A stretch of 9,346 bases of DNA from Oxalobacter formigenes (GTDB lineage Bacteria; Pseudomonadota; Gammaproteobacteria; Burkholderiales; Burkholderiaceae_D). A program made the translations under genes and the position numbers. The notes under the pieces were generated by a model that was given only the letters and a program-made list of their open reading frames with translations, searched no databases and was not told the DNA's origin. The stretch lies in assembly GCA_019424645.1 (NCBI GenBank), contig JAHYZB010000078.1, forward strand, positions 1,256 through 10,601, given 5' to 3'. Below are positions 1 to 6,889 of this stretch, in pieces (positions within the stretch are counted from its first letter, which is position 1; every line of letters begins with the position of its first letter).

Positions 1-1503
1 ATGATTACCGGTCTGTATTCTGCGCAGGCTGACTCCACCCCGATTCTGGCCATTACCGGTCAGGCTCCCCGTGCCAAGCTTTTCAAAGAAGATTTCCAGG
101 CCGTAGACATTGAAAAAATCGCCGCACCAGTCACCAAAATGGCTGTTACTGTCCGTGAGCCTGCCCTGGTTCCATGGACTTTGCAAAAGGCTTTCTATCT
201 GATGCGTTCCGGCCGTCAGGGTCCTGTATTGATCGATTTGCCTCTGGACGTCCAGATGGGTGAAATCGAATTCGATCCGGATACCTATACTCCTCTGGAA
301 GTTCATGCGCCTAAAGCAACGCGTGCCCAGATCGAAAAAACACTGGGCATGTTGAACGATGCTGAAAAACCACTGCTTATCGCAGGCGGTGGCGTGATTC
401 TGGCAGATGCTTCTCCATTGCTGGTTGAATTGGCAGAGCTTCTTGGTACACCTGTTGTTCCAACCCTGATGGGTTGGGGTTCCATTCCGGACGATCACGA
501 TCTGATGGCCGGTATGGTTGGCCTGCAGACACACCATCGTTACGGTAATGCCAACTTCCTGGCGTCTGATTTTGTATTGGGTATTGGTAACCGTTGGGCA
601 AACCGTCACACCGGTGGCATGGATACTTATACCAAGGGTCGCAAGTTCGTTCATATCGATATCGAACCGACTCAGCTGGGTAAGGTTTTCTGTCCTGATT
701 ATGCTGTTGTTTCTGATGCAAAAGCGGCGCTGGAACTGCTCGTTGAAGTTGCCAAAGAATGGAAAGCTGCCGGCAAGCTGAAAGATCGTTCCGCATGGGG
801 TGCAGAGTGCCTGAAACGCAAACGTACCATGTTGCGTCGTACCGATTACGATGACGTTCCGATGAAACCGCAGCGCGTTTATCAGGAAATGAACAATTTC
901 TTCGGTAAGGACGTTCACTACGTTACCGCTATCGGTCTGTCCCAGATCGGTGCTGCACAGCACCTGAAAGTTCAGCAGCCACGCGGCTGGATCAACTGTG
1001 GTCAGGCAGGTCCCCTGGGCTGGACAATTCCAGCTGCGCTGGGTGTCCGTGCCGCTTTGCCGGATGCAGATATTGTTGCAATATCCGGTGACTTCGACTT
1101 CCAGTTCATGATTGAAGAACTGGCGGTGGGCGCTCACTTCAACCTGCCATACATCCATGTTCTGGTTAACAACTCTTACCTTGGCCTGATTCGTCAGGGA
1201 CAGCTGGGATTCAATAATCTCGATTACTGTGTCCAGCTTTCTTTCGACAATATCAACTCGCCTGAAATGAATGGTTACGGCATTGACTTTCTCAAGGTTG
1301 CCGAAGGTCTGGGATGCAAGGCAATCCGCGTTCACAAGCCGGATGAACTGATTCCGGCTTTCAAGAAAGCACGCGAATTGATGAAAGAATTCAAGGTTCC
1401 TGTTGTTGTTGAAGCAATTCTTGAAAGAGTAACCAATATTCCGATGGGCGGTAATCTCGACCAGATCAATGAATTTGGCGGTGCCCTGGACGTTAACGAA
1501 TAA
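1..1503 (+). CDS. gcl: Glyoxylate carboligase (tartronate-semialdehyde synthase), 5' end outside window
   Basis: This ThDP-dependent enzyme condenses two glyoxylate into tartronate semialdehyde with release of CO2, the entry step of the glycerate pathway. The 500 visible residues match E. coli Gcl (recalled, about 593 aa) from roughly its residue 83, so the first 80 or so residues lie upstream; the ATG at position 1 is an internal Met, not the start. Visible marks are the FKEDFQAVDIEKIA segment (residues about 29-42), the central domain with PTLMGWG and GLQTHHRYGN, the NCGQAGPLGW segment (332-341), and the ThDP/Mg motif running from GDF (D364) to NN (390-391). The missing N-terminal part would carry the Val that replaces the usual ThDP-activating Glu in Gcl. 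hyi follows after 17 bp, so they are probably co-transcribed. The promoter is off-window. The family assignment is very secure. Confidence 0.96.
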   Translation: MITGLYSAQADSTPILAITGQAPRAKLFKEDFQAVDIEKIAAPVTKMAVTVREPALVPWTLQKAFYLMRSGRQGPVLIDLPLDVQMGEIEFDPDTYTPLEVHAPKATRAQIEKTLGMLNDAEKPLLIAGGGVILADASPLLVELAELLGTPVVPTLMGWGSIPDDHDLMAGMVGLQTHHRYGNANFLASDFVLGIGNRWANRHTGGMDTYTKGRKFVHIDIEPTQLGKVFCPDYAVVSDAKAALELLVEVAKEWKAAGKLKDRSAWGAECLKRKRTMLRRTDYDDVPMKPQRVYQEMNNFFGKDVHYVTAIGLSQIGAAQHLKVQQPRGWINCGQAGPLGWTIPAALGVRAALPDADIVAISGDFDFQFMIEELAVGAHFNLPYIHVLVNNSYLGLIRQGQLGFNNLDYCVQLSFDNINSPEMNGYGIDFLKVAEGLGCKAIRVHKPDELIPAFKKARELMKEFKVPVVVEAILERVTNIPMGGNLDQINEFGGALDVNE

Positions 1504-1504
1504 T

Positions 1505-1513
1505 AAAAAGGAG
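1505..1513 (+). promoter_or_regulatory. Ribosome binding site that decides the hyi start
   Basis: AAAAAGGAG lies 1 nt before the ATG at 1515 but 7 nt before the ATG at 1521. The spacing favours 1521 as the true start of hyi. Confidence 0.75.
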
Positions 1514-1520
1514 AATGACA

Positions 1521-2303
1521 ATGCCAAAGATGGCTGCCAATTTGTCCATGCTGTTTAATGAAGTTCCTTTCATGGACCGTTTTGACGCTGCTGCCAAAGC
1601 AGGTTTCAAAGGTGTGGAATTCCTGTTCCCGTATGCATTCAATCTGGATGAAATTTCAGAAAAACTGCAAAAAAACAATCTGGAACTGGTTCTTCACAAT
1701 TTGCCTGCAGGTAATTGGGAAGCGGGCGAGCGCGGTATTGCCTGTCATCCTGAACGCGTAGGTGAATTTCAGGACGGCGTGGGCAAGGCGATCAATGCGG
1801 CCAAGAAATTGGGCGTCAAGCAGGTCAACTGTCTTTCCGGCCCGGTTCTGCCAGGCGTTTCCGAAGACAAATTGCGCGCCACCTTTGTCGATAACCTGAA
1901 GTTCGCTGCGGGCAAGCTGAAAGCCGAAGGCATTCGTCTGGTGACCGAACCAGTCAATACGTTTGACATGAAAAACGCTTTCTTAAACCGTACGCAGCAA
2001 GCTGTCGATATCATTCGCGATGTCGGTTCCGACAACCTTTTCATCCAGTACGACATCTATCACATGCAGCGTATGGAAGGTGAACTGGCCAATACCATCA
2101 AGGCCAACCTGCCGCTGATCAAGCACATGCAGCTGGCTGACAATCCTGTCCGCAATGAACCAGGTACCGGTGAGATCAACTATCACTTCCTGTTCAAGTT
2201 CATTGACGATATCGGCTACGATGGCTGGATCGGTTGCGAATACAAACCAAAGACGACCACTGTTGAAGGTTTGGGCTGGCTGAAAGAATATAACGTTAAG
2301 TAA
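1521..2303 (+). CDS. hyi: Hydroxypyruvate isomerase
   Basis: This TIM-barrel, metal-dependent isomerase interconverts hydroxypyruvate and tartronate semialdehyde, linking the Gcl product to hydroxypyruvate. The 260-residue product has the family length (E. coli Hyi 258 aa, recalled) and starts MPKMAANLSMLF, close to the E. coli N-terminus. Diagnostic segments are HNLPAGNWEAGERGIAC (residues 59-75), IQYDIYHMQRMEGEL (175-189), EPGTGEIN (213-220) and GCEYKP (238-243). The two catalytic glutamates expected from E. coli Hyi are present as E143 and E240, with D178 and Q204 as likely further metal ligands. An in-frame ATG at 1515 is too close to the Shine-Dalgarno sequence, so the start is placed at 1521. 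The gene sits between gcl and glxR with short gaps, as in many proteobacterial glyoxylate clusters. Assignment is secure. Confidence 0.95.
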   Translation: MPKMAANLSMLFNEVPFMDRFDAAAKAGFKGVEFLFPYAFNLDEISEKLQKNNLELVLHNLPAGNWEAGERGIACHPERVGEFQDGVGKAINAAKKLGVKQVNCLSGPVLPGVSEDKLRATFVDNLKFAAGKLKAEGIRLVTEPVNTFDMKNAFLNRTQQAVDIIRDVGSDNLFIQYDIYHMQRMEGELANTIKANLPLIKHMQLADNPVRNEPGTGEINYHFLFKFIDDIGYDGWIGCEYKPKTTTVEGLGWLKEYNVK

Positions 2304-2339
2304 TTGATAATAACGATAACGAAATAATTGGAGAAAAAT

Positions 2340-3227
2340 ATGGCAAATCTGGGTTTTATCGGTCTGGGCATCATGGGCGTGCCAATGGCAGTCAATCTGC
2401 AAAATGGCGGAAACAAACTGTTTGTTAACGATAAAAAAGCTCCTCCTGCTGCGTTGACAGACGGTGGCGCAAAAGCATGTGCAACCGGCGCTGAAGTGGC
2501 TAAAAATGCCGACATTATCTTCATCATGGTTCCTGACACACCTGATGTAGAAGCTGTTCTGTTCGGTGAAAACGGTGTTGCACAAGGCCTGTCCGCAGGC
2601 AAGATCGTTGTTGACATGAGCTCGATTTCCCCAATCGCTACCAAGGAATTTGCCAAAAAGATCAATGATCTCGGCTGCGAATATCTGGATGCTCCAGTAT
2701 CCGGTGGTGAAGTCGGTGCCAAGGCCGGTTCTCTGACTATCATGATCGGCGGCAAGGAAGAAATCTTCAACAAAGTCAAACCCCTGTTTGAATTGATGGG
2801 CAAAAACATCACTCTGGTAGGCGGTAATGGCGATGGCCAGACTACCAAGGTAGCCAACCAGATTATCGTTGCCCTGAACATTCAGGCGGTTGCAGAAGCT
2901 CTGTTGTTCGCTTCCAAGGCTGGTGCCGATCCTGCCAAGGTTCGTCAGGCTCTGATGGGCGGTTTCGCATCTTCCCGTATTCTGGAAGTCCATGGTGAAC
3001 GTATGATCAATCGTACTTTCAATCCTGGTTTCAGAATCAATCTCCATCAAAAAGATCTGAACCTCGCTTTGCAAGGCGCGAAAGCTTTGGGCATTTCCCT
3101 GCCGAATACGGCAACTGCACAGGAATTGATGAATGCCTGCGCTGCCAACGGTCTCTCCGGAATGGACCATTCCGCATTGTGCCGTGCAGTGGAAATCATG
3201 TCAGCTCACGAAATTGCCAAAGCATAA
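2340..3227 (+). CDS. glxR: 2-hydroxy-3-oxopropionate reductase (tartronate semialdehyde reductase)
   Basis: This beta-hydroxyacid dehydrogenase reduces tartronate semialdehyde to D-glycerate with NAD(P)H. The 295-residue product matches the family length (GarR/GlxR about 292-294 aa, recalled). Visible marks are the Rossmann motif GFIGLGIMG (residues 5-13), substrate-site DMSSISP (92-98), DAPVSGGEVGA (117-127), the catalytic lysine K170 in TTKVANQ with N173, and the C-terminal FKPGFRI-like segment FNPGFRINLHQKD. An Asp at 31, near the end of the second beta strand, may favour NADH over NADPH, but this is a weak inference. An in-frame TTG at 2328 is possible, but GGAG at 2330-2333 lies 6 nt before the ATG at 2340, which fixes the start. 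It is the third gene of the gcl-hyi-glxR block and is followed by a hairpin. Confidence 0.95.
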   Translation: MANLGFIGLGIMGVPMAVNLQNGGNKLFVNDKKAPPAALTDGGAKACATGAEVAKNADIIFIMVPDTPDVEAVLFGENGVAQGLSAGKIVVDMSSISPIATKEFAKKINDLGCEYLDAPVSGGEVGAKAGSLTIMIGGKEEIFNKVKPLFELMGKNITLVGGNGDGQTTKVANQIIVALNIQAVAEALLFASKAGADPAKVRQALMGGFASSRILEVHGERMINRTFNPGFRINLHQKDLNLALQGAKALGISLPNTATAQELMNACAANGLSGMDHSALCRAVEIMSAHEIAKA

Positions 3228-3243
3228 ATCTGACATTTCAGTA

Positions 3244-3277
3244 TTAACCGGTGAGGGCACTGCCTTCACCGGATTAA
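3244..3277 (+). terminator. Hairpin after glxR, possible partial terminator or attenuator
   Basis: CCGGTGA (3248-3254) pairs with TCACCGG (3266-3272). The stem extends outward through TTAA/TTAA with one bulge and inward through a GGC/GCC stack to a 3-nt loop. It lies 16 bp after the glxR stop. Only a short, broken T-run (TTAATTT) follows, so it may stabilise the upstream mRNA end or attenuate rather than fully terminate. Confidence 0.55.
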
Positions 3278-3313
3278 TTTACCCAAGGCCATCAAATCGA
3301 ATGCGGAATGGAG

Positions 3314-3334
3314 TCGCTTAAAGCGAGTTTTTTT
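3314..3334 (+). terminator. Weak candidate Rho-independent terminator before the glycerate kinase gene
   Basis: TCGC (3314-3317) pairs with GCGA (3323-3326) around a 5-nt loop, then G and seven T residues follow (3328-3334). The 4-bp stem is short, so activity is doubtful. Together with the hairpin at 3244-3277 it divides the cluster into two transcription blocks. No convincing sigma-70 promoter was recognised between here and 3377. Confidence 0.35.
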
Positions 3335-3376
3335 GCGTTTATCGTTTGATGGTTTTTTTATTCAGGATTGATTGTG

Positions 3377-4648
3377 ATGATGCCTATCGATAATCCCAAA
3401 CAGTTTTTGCTGGATCTGTATTCCAGTGCTATCTCGGCAGTGAGTGCCGCAAAGTGTTTGCCGCAATACTTGCCAAAACCGGTGCCAGGAGGCAGAACGA
3501 TTGTCATTGGCGCAGGCAAGGGCGCTGCTGCGATGGCAAAAGCTGTGGAAGATCACTGGGAAGGCGATCTTTCCGGATTGGTGGTCACCCGCTATGAACA
3601 CGGTCTTCCATGCAAGCATATTGAAGTGGTCGAGGCATCTCATCCTGTGCCGGATGCCGCCGGCCGGGATGCAGCCAAACGTATGCTGGAGATGGTGAAG
3701 GGCCTGACGGAAAAAGATCTGGTTATCTGTCTTGTTTCCGGTGGTGGTTCGGCTCTTCTGGCTTTGCCTGCCAAAAATATTACACTGGAAGAAAAGCAGC
3801 AGATTAATCGTAAATTGCTTCGAAGCGGCGCCAGCATTTCCGAAATGAATTGCGTCAGAAAACATCTTTCCGATATCAAGGGTGGTCGTCTGGCACTGGC
3901 GTGTGCCCCGGCCAAAGTCGTCACTTTGCTGATTTCGGACATTCCGGGTGATGATCCCGGCATTATCGCCAGCGGCCCGACATTGCCGGATCCGACGACT
4001 TGCGAAGAGGCATTGGCGATTCTGAAAAAATACCAGATCGATGTTCCGGAAAACGTCGTGAAGCATCTGGAATCAGGTGAAGGGGAAACGCCGAAGCCGG
4101 GTGATCCGCGTTTCGCACGCAATGAAAGCCACATCATCGCAACGGCTCAGGAAGCGTTGGAAGCCGCTGCCGAAATGGCTCGTGCGCAAGGTATTGCCCC
4201 GTATATCCTGTCTGACCGCATTGAAGGTGAATCAAGGGATATCGCCCTGATGCATGCCGCCATGGCAAAACAGGTTATTGACCGCAACCAGCCGTTTGAA
4301 AAACCGTGTGTGATCATTTCCGGTGGTGAAACCACCGTGACGGTAAAAGGCAATGGTCGCGGTGGTCGTAATGCGGAATTCCTGTTGAGTCTGGCTATTG
4401 CGCTGGACAAGGAACCCGGTGTGTATGCGATTGCCTGTGATACTGATGGTATCGATGGTTCGGAAGACAATGCCGGGGCAGTATATGCTCCGGATTCAGT
4501 CGCACGTGCAGAAGAAAAAGGAATACGCCCGCGCAAGTTGCTGGAAAATAACGATGGCTATGGATTTTTCGATGCTTTGGGTGATCTGATCGTTACCGGA
4601 CCGTCAAGAACCAACGTCAATGATTTTCGTGCAATATTGATCATTTAA
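3377..4648 (+). CDS. ttuD: Glycerate 2-kinase, MOFRL family (TtuD/GckA type)
   Basis: This enzyme phosphorylates D-glycerate with ATP to 2-phosphoglycerate. Older annotation calls the same family hydroxypyruvate reductase TtuD. The 423-residue product has the two-domain MOFRL glycerate kinase layout: an N-terminal GCK domain with IGAGKGAAAMAK (residues 44-55, catalytic K48 by analogy with other family members), VSGGGSALL (120-128) and SDIPGDDPGIIASGPT (187-202), then the C-terminal MOFRL domain with ISGGETTVTVKG, RGGRNAEF, DTDGIDG and TGPSRTNVNDFRA. Alternative starts are GTG 3374 and TTG 3368, with ATG 3380 also in frame. AGGA at 3364-3367 leaves 9 nt to ATG 3377 and 6 nt to GTG 3374, so either is workable and TTG 3368 is not. 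The gene is 28 bp upstream of the pyruvate kinase gene, an order also known from tartrate/glyoxylate clusters (ttuD-ttuE). Confidence 0.92.
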   Translation: MMPIDNPKQFLLDLYSSAISAVSAAKCLPQYLPKPVPGGRTIVIGAGKGAAAMAKAVEDHWEGDLSGLVVTRYEHGLPCKHIEVVEASHPVPDAAGRDAAKRMLEMVKGLTEKDLVICLVSGGGSALLALPAKNITLEEKQQINRKLLRSGASISEMNCVRKHLSDIKGGRLALACAPAKVVTLLISDIPGDDPGIIASGPTLPDPTTCEEALAILKKYQIDVPENVVKHLESGEGETPKPGDPRFARNESHIIATAQEALEAAAEMARAQGIAPYILSDRIEGESRDIALMHAAMAKQVIDRNQPFEKPCVIISGGETTVTVKGNGRGGRNAEFLLSLAIALDKEPGVYAIACDTDGIDGSEDNAGAVYAPDSVARAEEKGIRPRKLLENNDGYGFFDALGDLIVTGPSRTNVNDFRAILII

Positions 4649-4676
4649 GATTCAAGGACTTCGAAAGAATTTAATT

Positions 4677-6098
4677 ATGCGTCGTCAACGTAAAGCAAAA
4701 GTGGTAGCGACACTGGGACCTGCCAGTTCTACCAAGGAAATGATATTGTCCCTGTTTGAAGCAGGCGTGGATATGTTCCGCTTTAACTTCAGTCATGGTA
4801 CTCAGGACGATCATCGGGCAAGACATGAGGCCGTTCGTGAAGTCGAACGGCTTGTCGGTCGGCCGATTGCCATTCTGGCAGATCTTCAGGGACCCAAACT
4901 TCGTATTGGCAAGTTTGCCGCAGGAAAAGTCAATCTTAAAACCGGCGATGAATTCGTATTTGATCGCAATACGGCGGATGGCGATGAAAAGCGCGTGAAC
5001 CTGCCTCATCCGGAACTCTTTGATGTGATGTCTGCCGGTCATTCCATTTCCATGGATGACGGCAAGATCAGAATGACGGTAATTGACAGCAATCCTGACC
5101 GGATTCGTGCATCTATTATTACCGGTGGCCCATTGTCCGACAGGAAAGGGGTCAATGTTCCGGATGTTGTCCTGCCGATTCCCATTCTGACTGAAAAAGA
5201 TCGTCGCGATCTCGAATTTGCCCTGTCTCTTGGTGTCGATTGGGTTGCCCTGTCTTTTGTGCAGCGACCTGAAGACCTGGTTGAAGCCCGAAATCTGATT
5301 GCCGGTCGTGCCGGTTTGATGACCAAGCTGGAAAAACCGGCGGCACTGCATCATCTCGATGAAATTGTCATCGCCTCCGATTCAGTCATGGTCGCCCGTG
5401 GCGATCTGGGGGTTGAATTGCCGCCGGAAAAAGTGCCTGGCGCACAGAAAAGGATATTACGAGCCTGCCGCCATTACGGAAAACCGAGTATTGTTGCTAC
5501 CCAGATGCTGGAATCCATGATTTACGCGCCGACTCCGACCCGTGCCGAGGCTTCTGATGTGGCCAGCGCGGTTTACGATGGTGCGGATGCCGTGATGCTC
5601 TCGGCGGAATCGGCAAGTGGCGCTTATCCTGTGCAGGCTGTTTCCATCATGGACAGGATTATCGGTGAAGTTGAAAACGATCCGATTTATCCGATGATGA
5701 TCAATGCGCAGCATGAAGAATCATTGCCATTGAAAAGCGATGCCATTTGTTCCGCACTGCGATCCGTTTCCCAGATGATCGGGGCTGTGGTCAATGTGAC
5801 TTATACCGATTCCGGCAATACAAGCTTGCGAGCTGCCCGGGAAAGACCTATGGCACCAATCCTCAGCATAACGCCACATTTATCAACTGCACGTCGTCTG
5901 GCACTGGTATGGGGCGTCCATTCGACTGTTATCGATCATGACGTCAAGGATGTGGATGAAATGGTTGATGCCGCTTGCCGCACGGCCTTTAGCGAAGGAT
6001 TTGCGCGACCGGGTGATCAGCTGGCCATTGCGGCGGGTATGCCATTTGGACAGCCCGGCACGACCAATCTATTGCGTATTGCCGAAATAGAGAAATAA
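4677..6098 (+). CDS. pyk: Pyruvate kinase (glycerate-pathway linked)
   Basis: This enzyme converts phosphoenolpyruvate and ADP to pyruvate and ATP. The 473-residue product has the normal length and active site: KVVATLGPAS (residues 8-17), MFRFNFSHG with R35, N37 and S39, K217 and E219 in TKLEKP, the ARGDLG loop with D243, ATQMLESM with T275 and PTRAEASDVASAVYDGADAVMLSAESA. The C-terminal effector domain has TDSGNTSLRAARERP and GMPFGQPGTTN; the allosteric effector cannot be told from sequence. The usual KIEN is K-L-E-K here, a mild variant. GAAAGAA (4663-4669) lies 7 nt before the ATG. Its position directly after glycerate 2-kinase suggests a dedicated isozyme draining 2-phosphoglycerate (via enolase) to pyruvate, like ttuE in tartrate clusters. 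A strong terminator follows. Confidence 0.94.
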   Translation: MRRQRKAKVVATLGPASSTKEMILSLFEAGVDMFRFNFSHGTQDDHRARHEAVREVERLVGRPIAILADLQGPKLRIGKFAAGKVNLKTGDEFVFDRNTADGDEKRVNLPHPELFDVMSAGHSISMDDGKIRMTVIDSNPDRIRASIITGGPLSDRKGVNVPDVVLPIPILTEKDRRDLEFALSLGVDWVALSFVQRPEDLVEARNLIAGRAGLMTKLEKPAALHHLDEIVIASDSVMVARGDLGVELPPEKVPGAQKRILRACRHYGKPSIVATQMLESMIYAPTPTRAEASDVASAVYDGADAVMLSAESASGAYPVQAVSIMDRIIGEVENDPIYPMMINAQHEESLPLKSDAICSALRSVSQMIGAVVNVTYTDSGNTSLRAARERPMAPILSITPHLSTARRLALVWGVHSTVIDHDVKDVDEMVDAACRTAFSEGFARPGDQLAIAAGMPFGQPGTTNLLRIAEIEK

Positions 6099-6110
6099 AA
6101 CTGCATTGTG

Positions 6111-6142
6111 AAAAAACAGGGCCTGTAAGGCCCTGTTTTTTT
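6111..6142 (+). terminator. Strong Rho-independent terminator after pyk
   Basis: ACAGGGCC (6116-6123) and GGCCCTGT (6129-6136) form a perfect 8-bp GC-rich stem with a TGTAA loop, followed by a run of seven T (6136-6142). An A-run precedes the stem, so it can also act on the minus strand. It closes the glycerate-pathway cluster. Confidence 0.93.
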
Positions 6143-6206
6143 ATGGAAAAGCAAGTTTATGATTATGGAAATAAAAGGTTTTTAAATATGAAAGCAAAGG
6201 TGGATC

Positions 6207-6611
6207 ATGAAGTTGTCTGAGGTAACACTTGAAAAGGGTCTTTCGGCAAAAATGGAATTTACCATTGATGAAAAAGATACGGCAAGGTATTGTGGCAGTG
6301 GAAAAAGCGATATTCTCGCAACGCCGGCACTGGTTCGATACATGGAAGCCACAGCCCAGAAAATCGTCGACAGTGGCATTCCTTCCGATTGGCAGTCGAT
6401 CGGTACCTTCGTCAGCGTGGAGCATTATTCTGCTACACCTGCAGGACTGGATGTCGAAATCCATGCCACTCTTGTCCATGTTGACGACAAGGATTTATCA
6501 TTTGAAATCAGCGCGTTCGACCATTCGGGCCGGATTGCCACAGGAATCCACCGGCGCATTGTGACAAAAACTGCCACACTCGAAAGACTTCTCAAAAAGA
6601 AAAGCAGATGA
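6207..6611 (+). CDS. FlK-like hot-dog acyl-CoA thioesterase
   Basis: The 134-residue single-domain protein resembles Streptomyces fluoroacetyl-CoA thioesterase FlK (139 aa, recalled). The three FlK catalytic residues align as T39 (in LATPAL), E47 (in RYMEATA, eight residues after the Thr as in FlK) and H73 (in VEHYSATPAG). The following GLDVEIHATL and LSFEISAFD strands and IATGIHRR are typical of the family. It has no signal peptide or membrane segment and should be cytosolic. The substrate is unknown. Given its neighbours, a short polar CoA ester such as glycolyl-, formyl- or oxalyl-CoA is a reasonable guess, as is general CoA salvage. AAAGG (6196-6200) lies 6 nt before the ATG. The gene stands alone between the pyk terminator and the antiporter promoter. 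A TATGAT at 6158-6163 could be a -10, but no good -35 was seen. Confidence 0.85.
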   Translation: MKLSEVTLEKGLSAKMEFTIDEKDTARYCGSGKSDILATPALVRYMEATAQKIVDSGIPSDWQSIGTFVSVEHYSATPAGLDVEIHATLVHVDDKDLSFEISAFDHSGRIATGIHRRIVTKTATLERLLKKKSR

Positions 6612-6705
6612 TTGTTCTCGTATTTTCAGATGATTACAAACGAAAATTACAGTCAAATCTCTCCTTTTTTGCCTTTGTCGTAAAGTGGATATAAAAAATC
6701 TAATC

Positions 6706-6719
6706 TTGACCGAGGTCAT
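6706..6719 (+). promoter_or_regulatory. Fnr/Dnr-type operator upstream of the antiporter gene
   Basis: TTGACCGAGGTCAT is a TTGAC-N4-GTCAA palindrome with one mismatch at the last base. It shares the TTGAC-N4-GTCA core with the two sites near the Crp/Fnr gene. Its centre (between 6712 and 6713) lies 41.5 bp before a start site predicted from the CACAAT hexamer at 6742-6747. Confidence 0.75.
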
Positions 6720-6741
6720 GGTCAGCAGAAAATTGTTCTCG

Positions 6742-6747
6742 CACAAT
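6742..6747 (+). promoter_or_regulatory. Predicted -10 element of the antiporter promoter
   Basis: CACAAT matches TATAAT at four of six bases. With start site about 6754, the palindrome at 6706-6719 is centred at -41.5, the class II activator position. No good -35 is present, which fits activator dependence. The resulting leader is about 136 nt. Confidence 0.5.
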
Positions 6748-6889
6748 AACAGAGCAATCAGGCAAATAGGTTATGAATCTCGTAATTTCTTTGCTGCTAA
6801 ATTGGTAAGAGTGCATAGTCCGGAATAAGCGGAGGCAATAACATCCGCAGTGACCATGTTTGTAGTAATCATTAAAGGAGAGTAGATAT

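Noticed and set aside
1971..1985. Isolated TTGAC half-sites inside genes (for example in hyi, glxR and pyk) as further operators.
   Set aside because: None has a matching GTCAA half-site at 4-bp spacing; single pentamers are expected by chance.
1983..3170. A 395-codon open frame on the minus strand opposite hyi and glxR.
   Set aside because: It lies antisense to two well-supported enzymes, has a composition typical of reverse-strand shadows, and matches no recognised protein.
3362..4137. Long minus-strand frames opposite the glycerate kinase gene.
   Set aside because: They are shadows of a gene with clear MOFRL-family motifs; no family features are visible in them.
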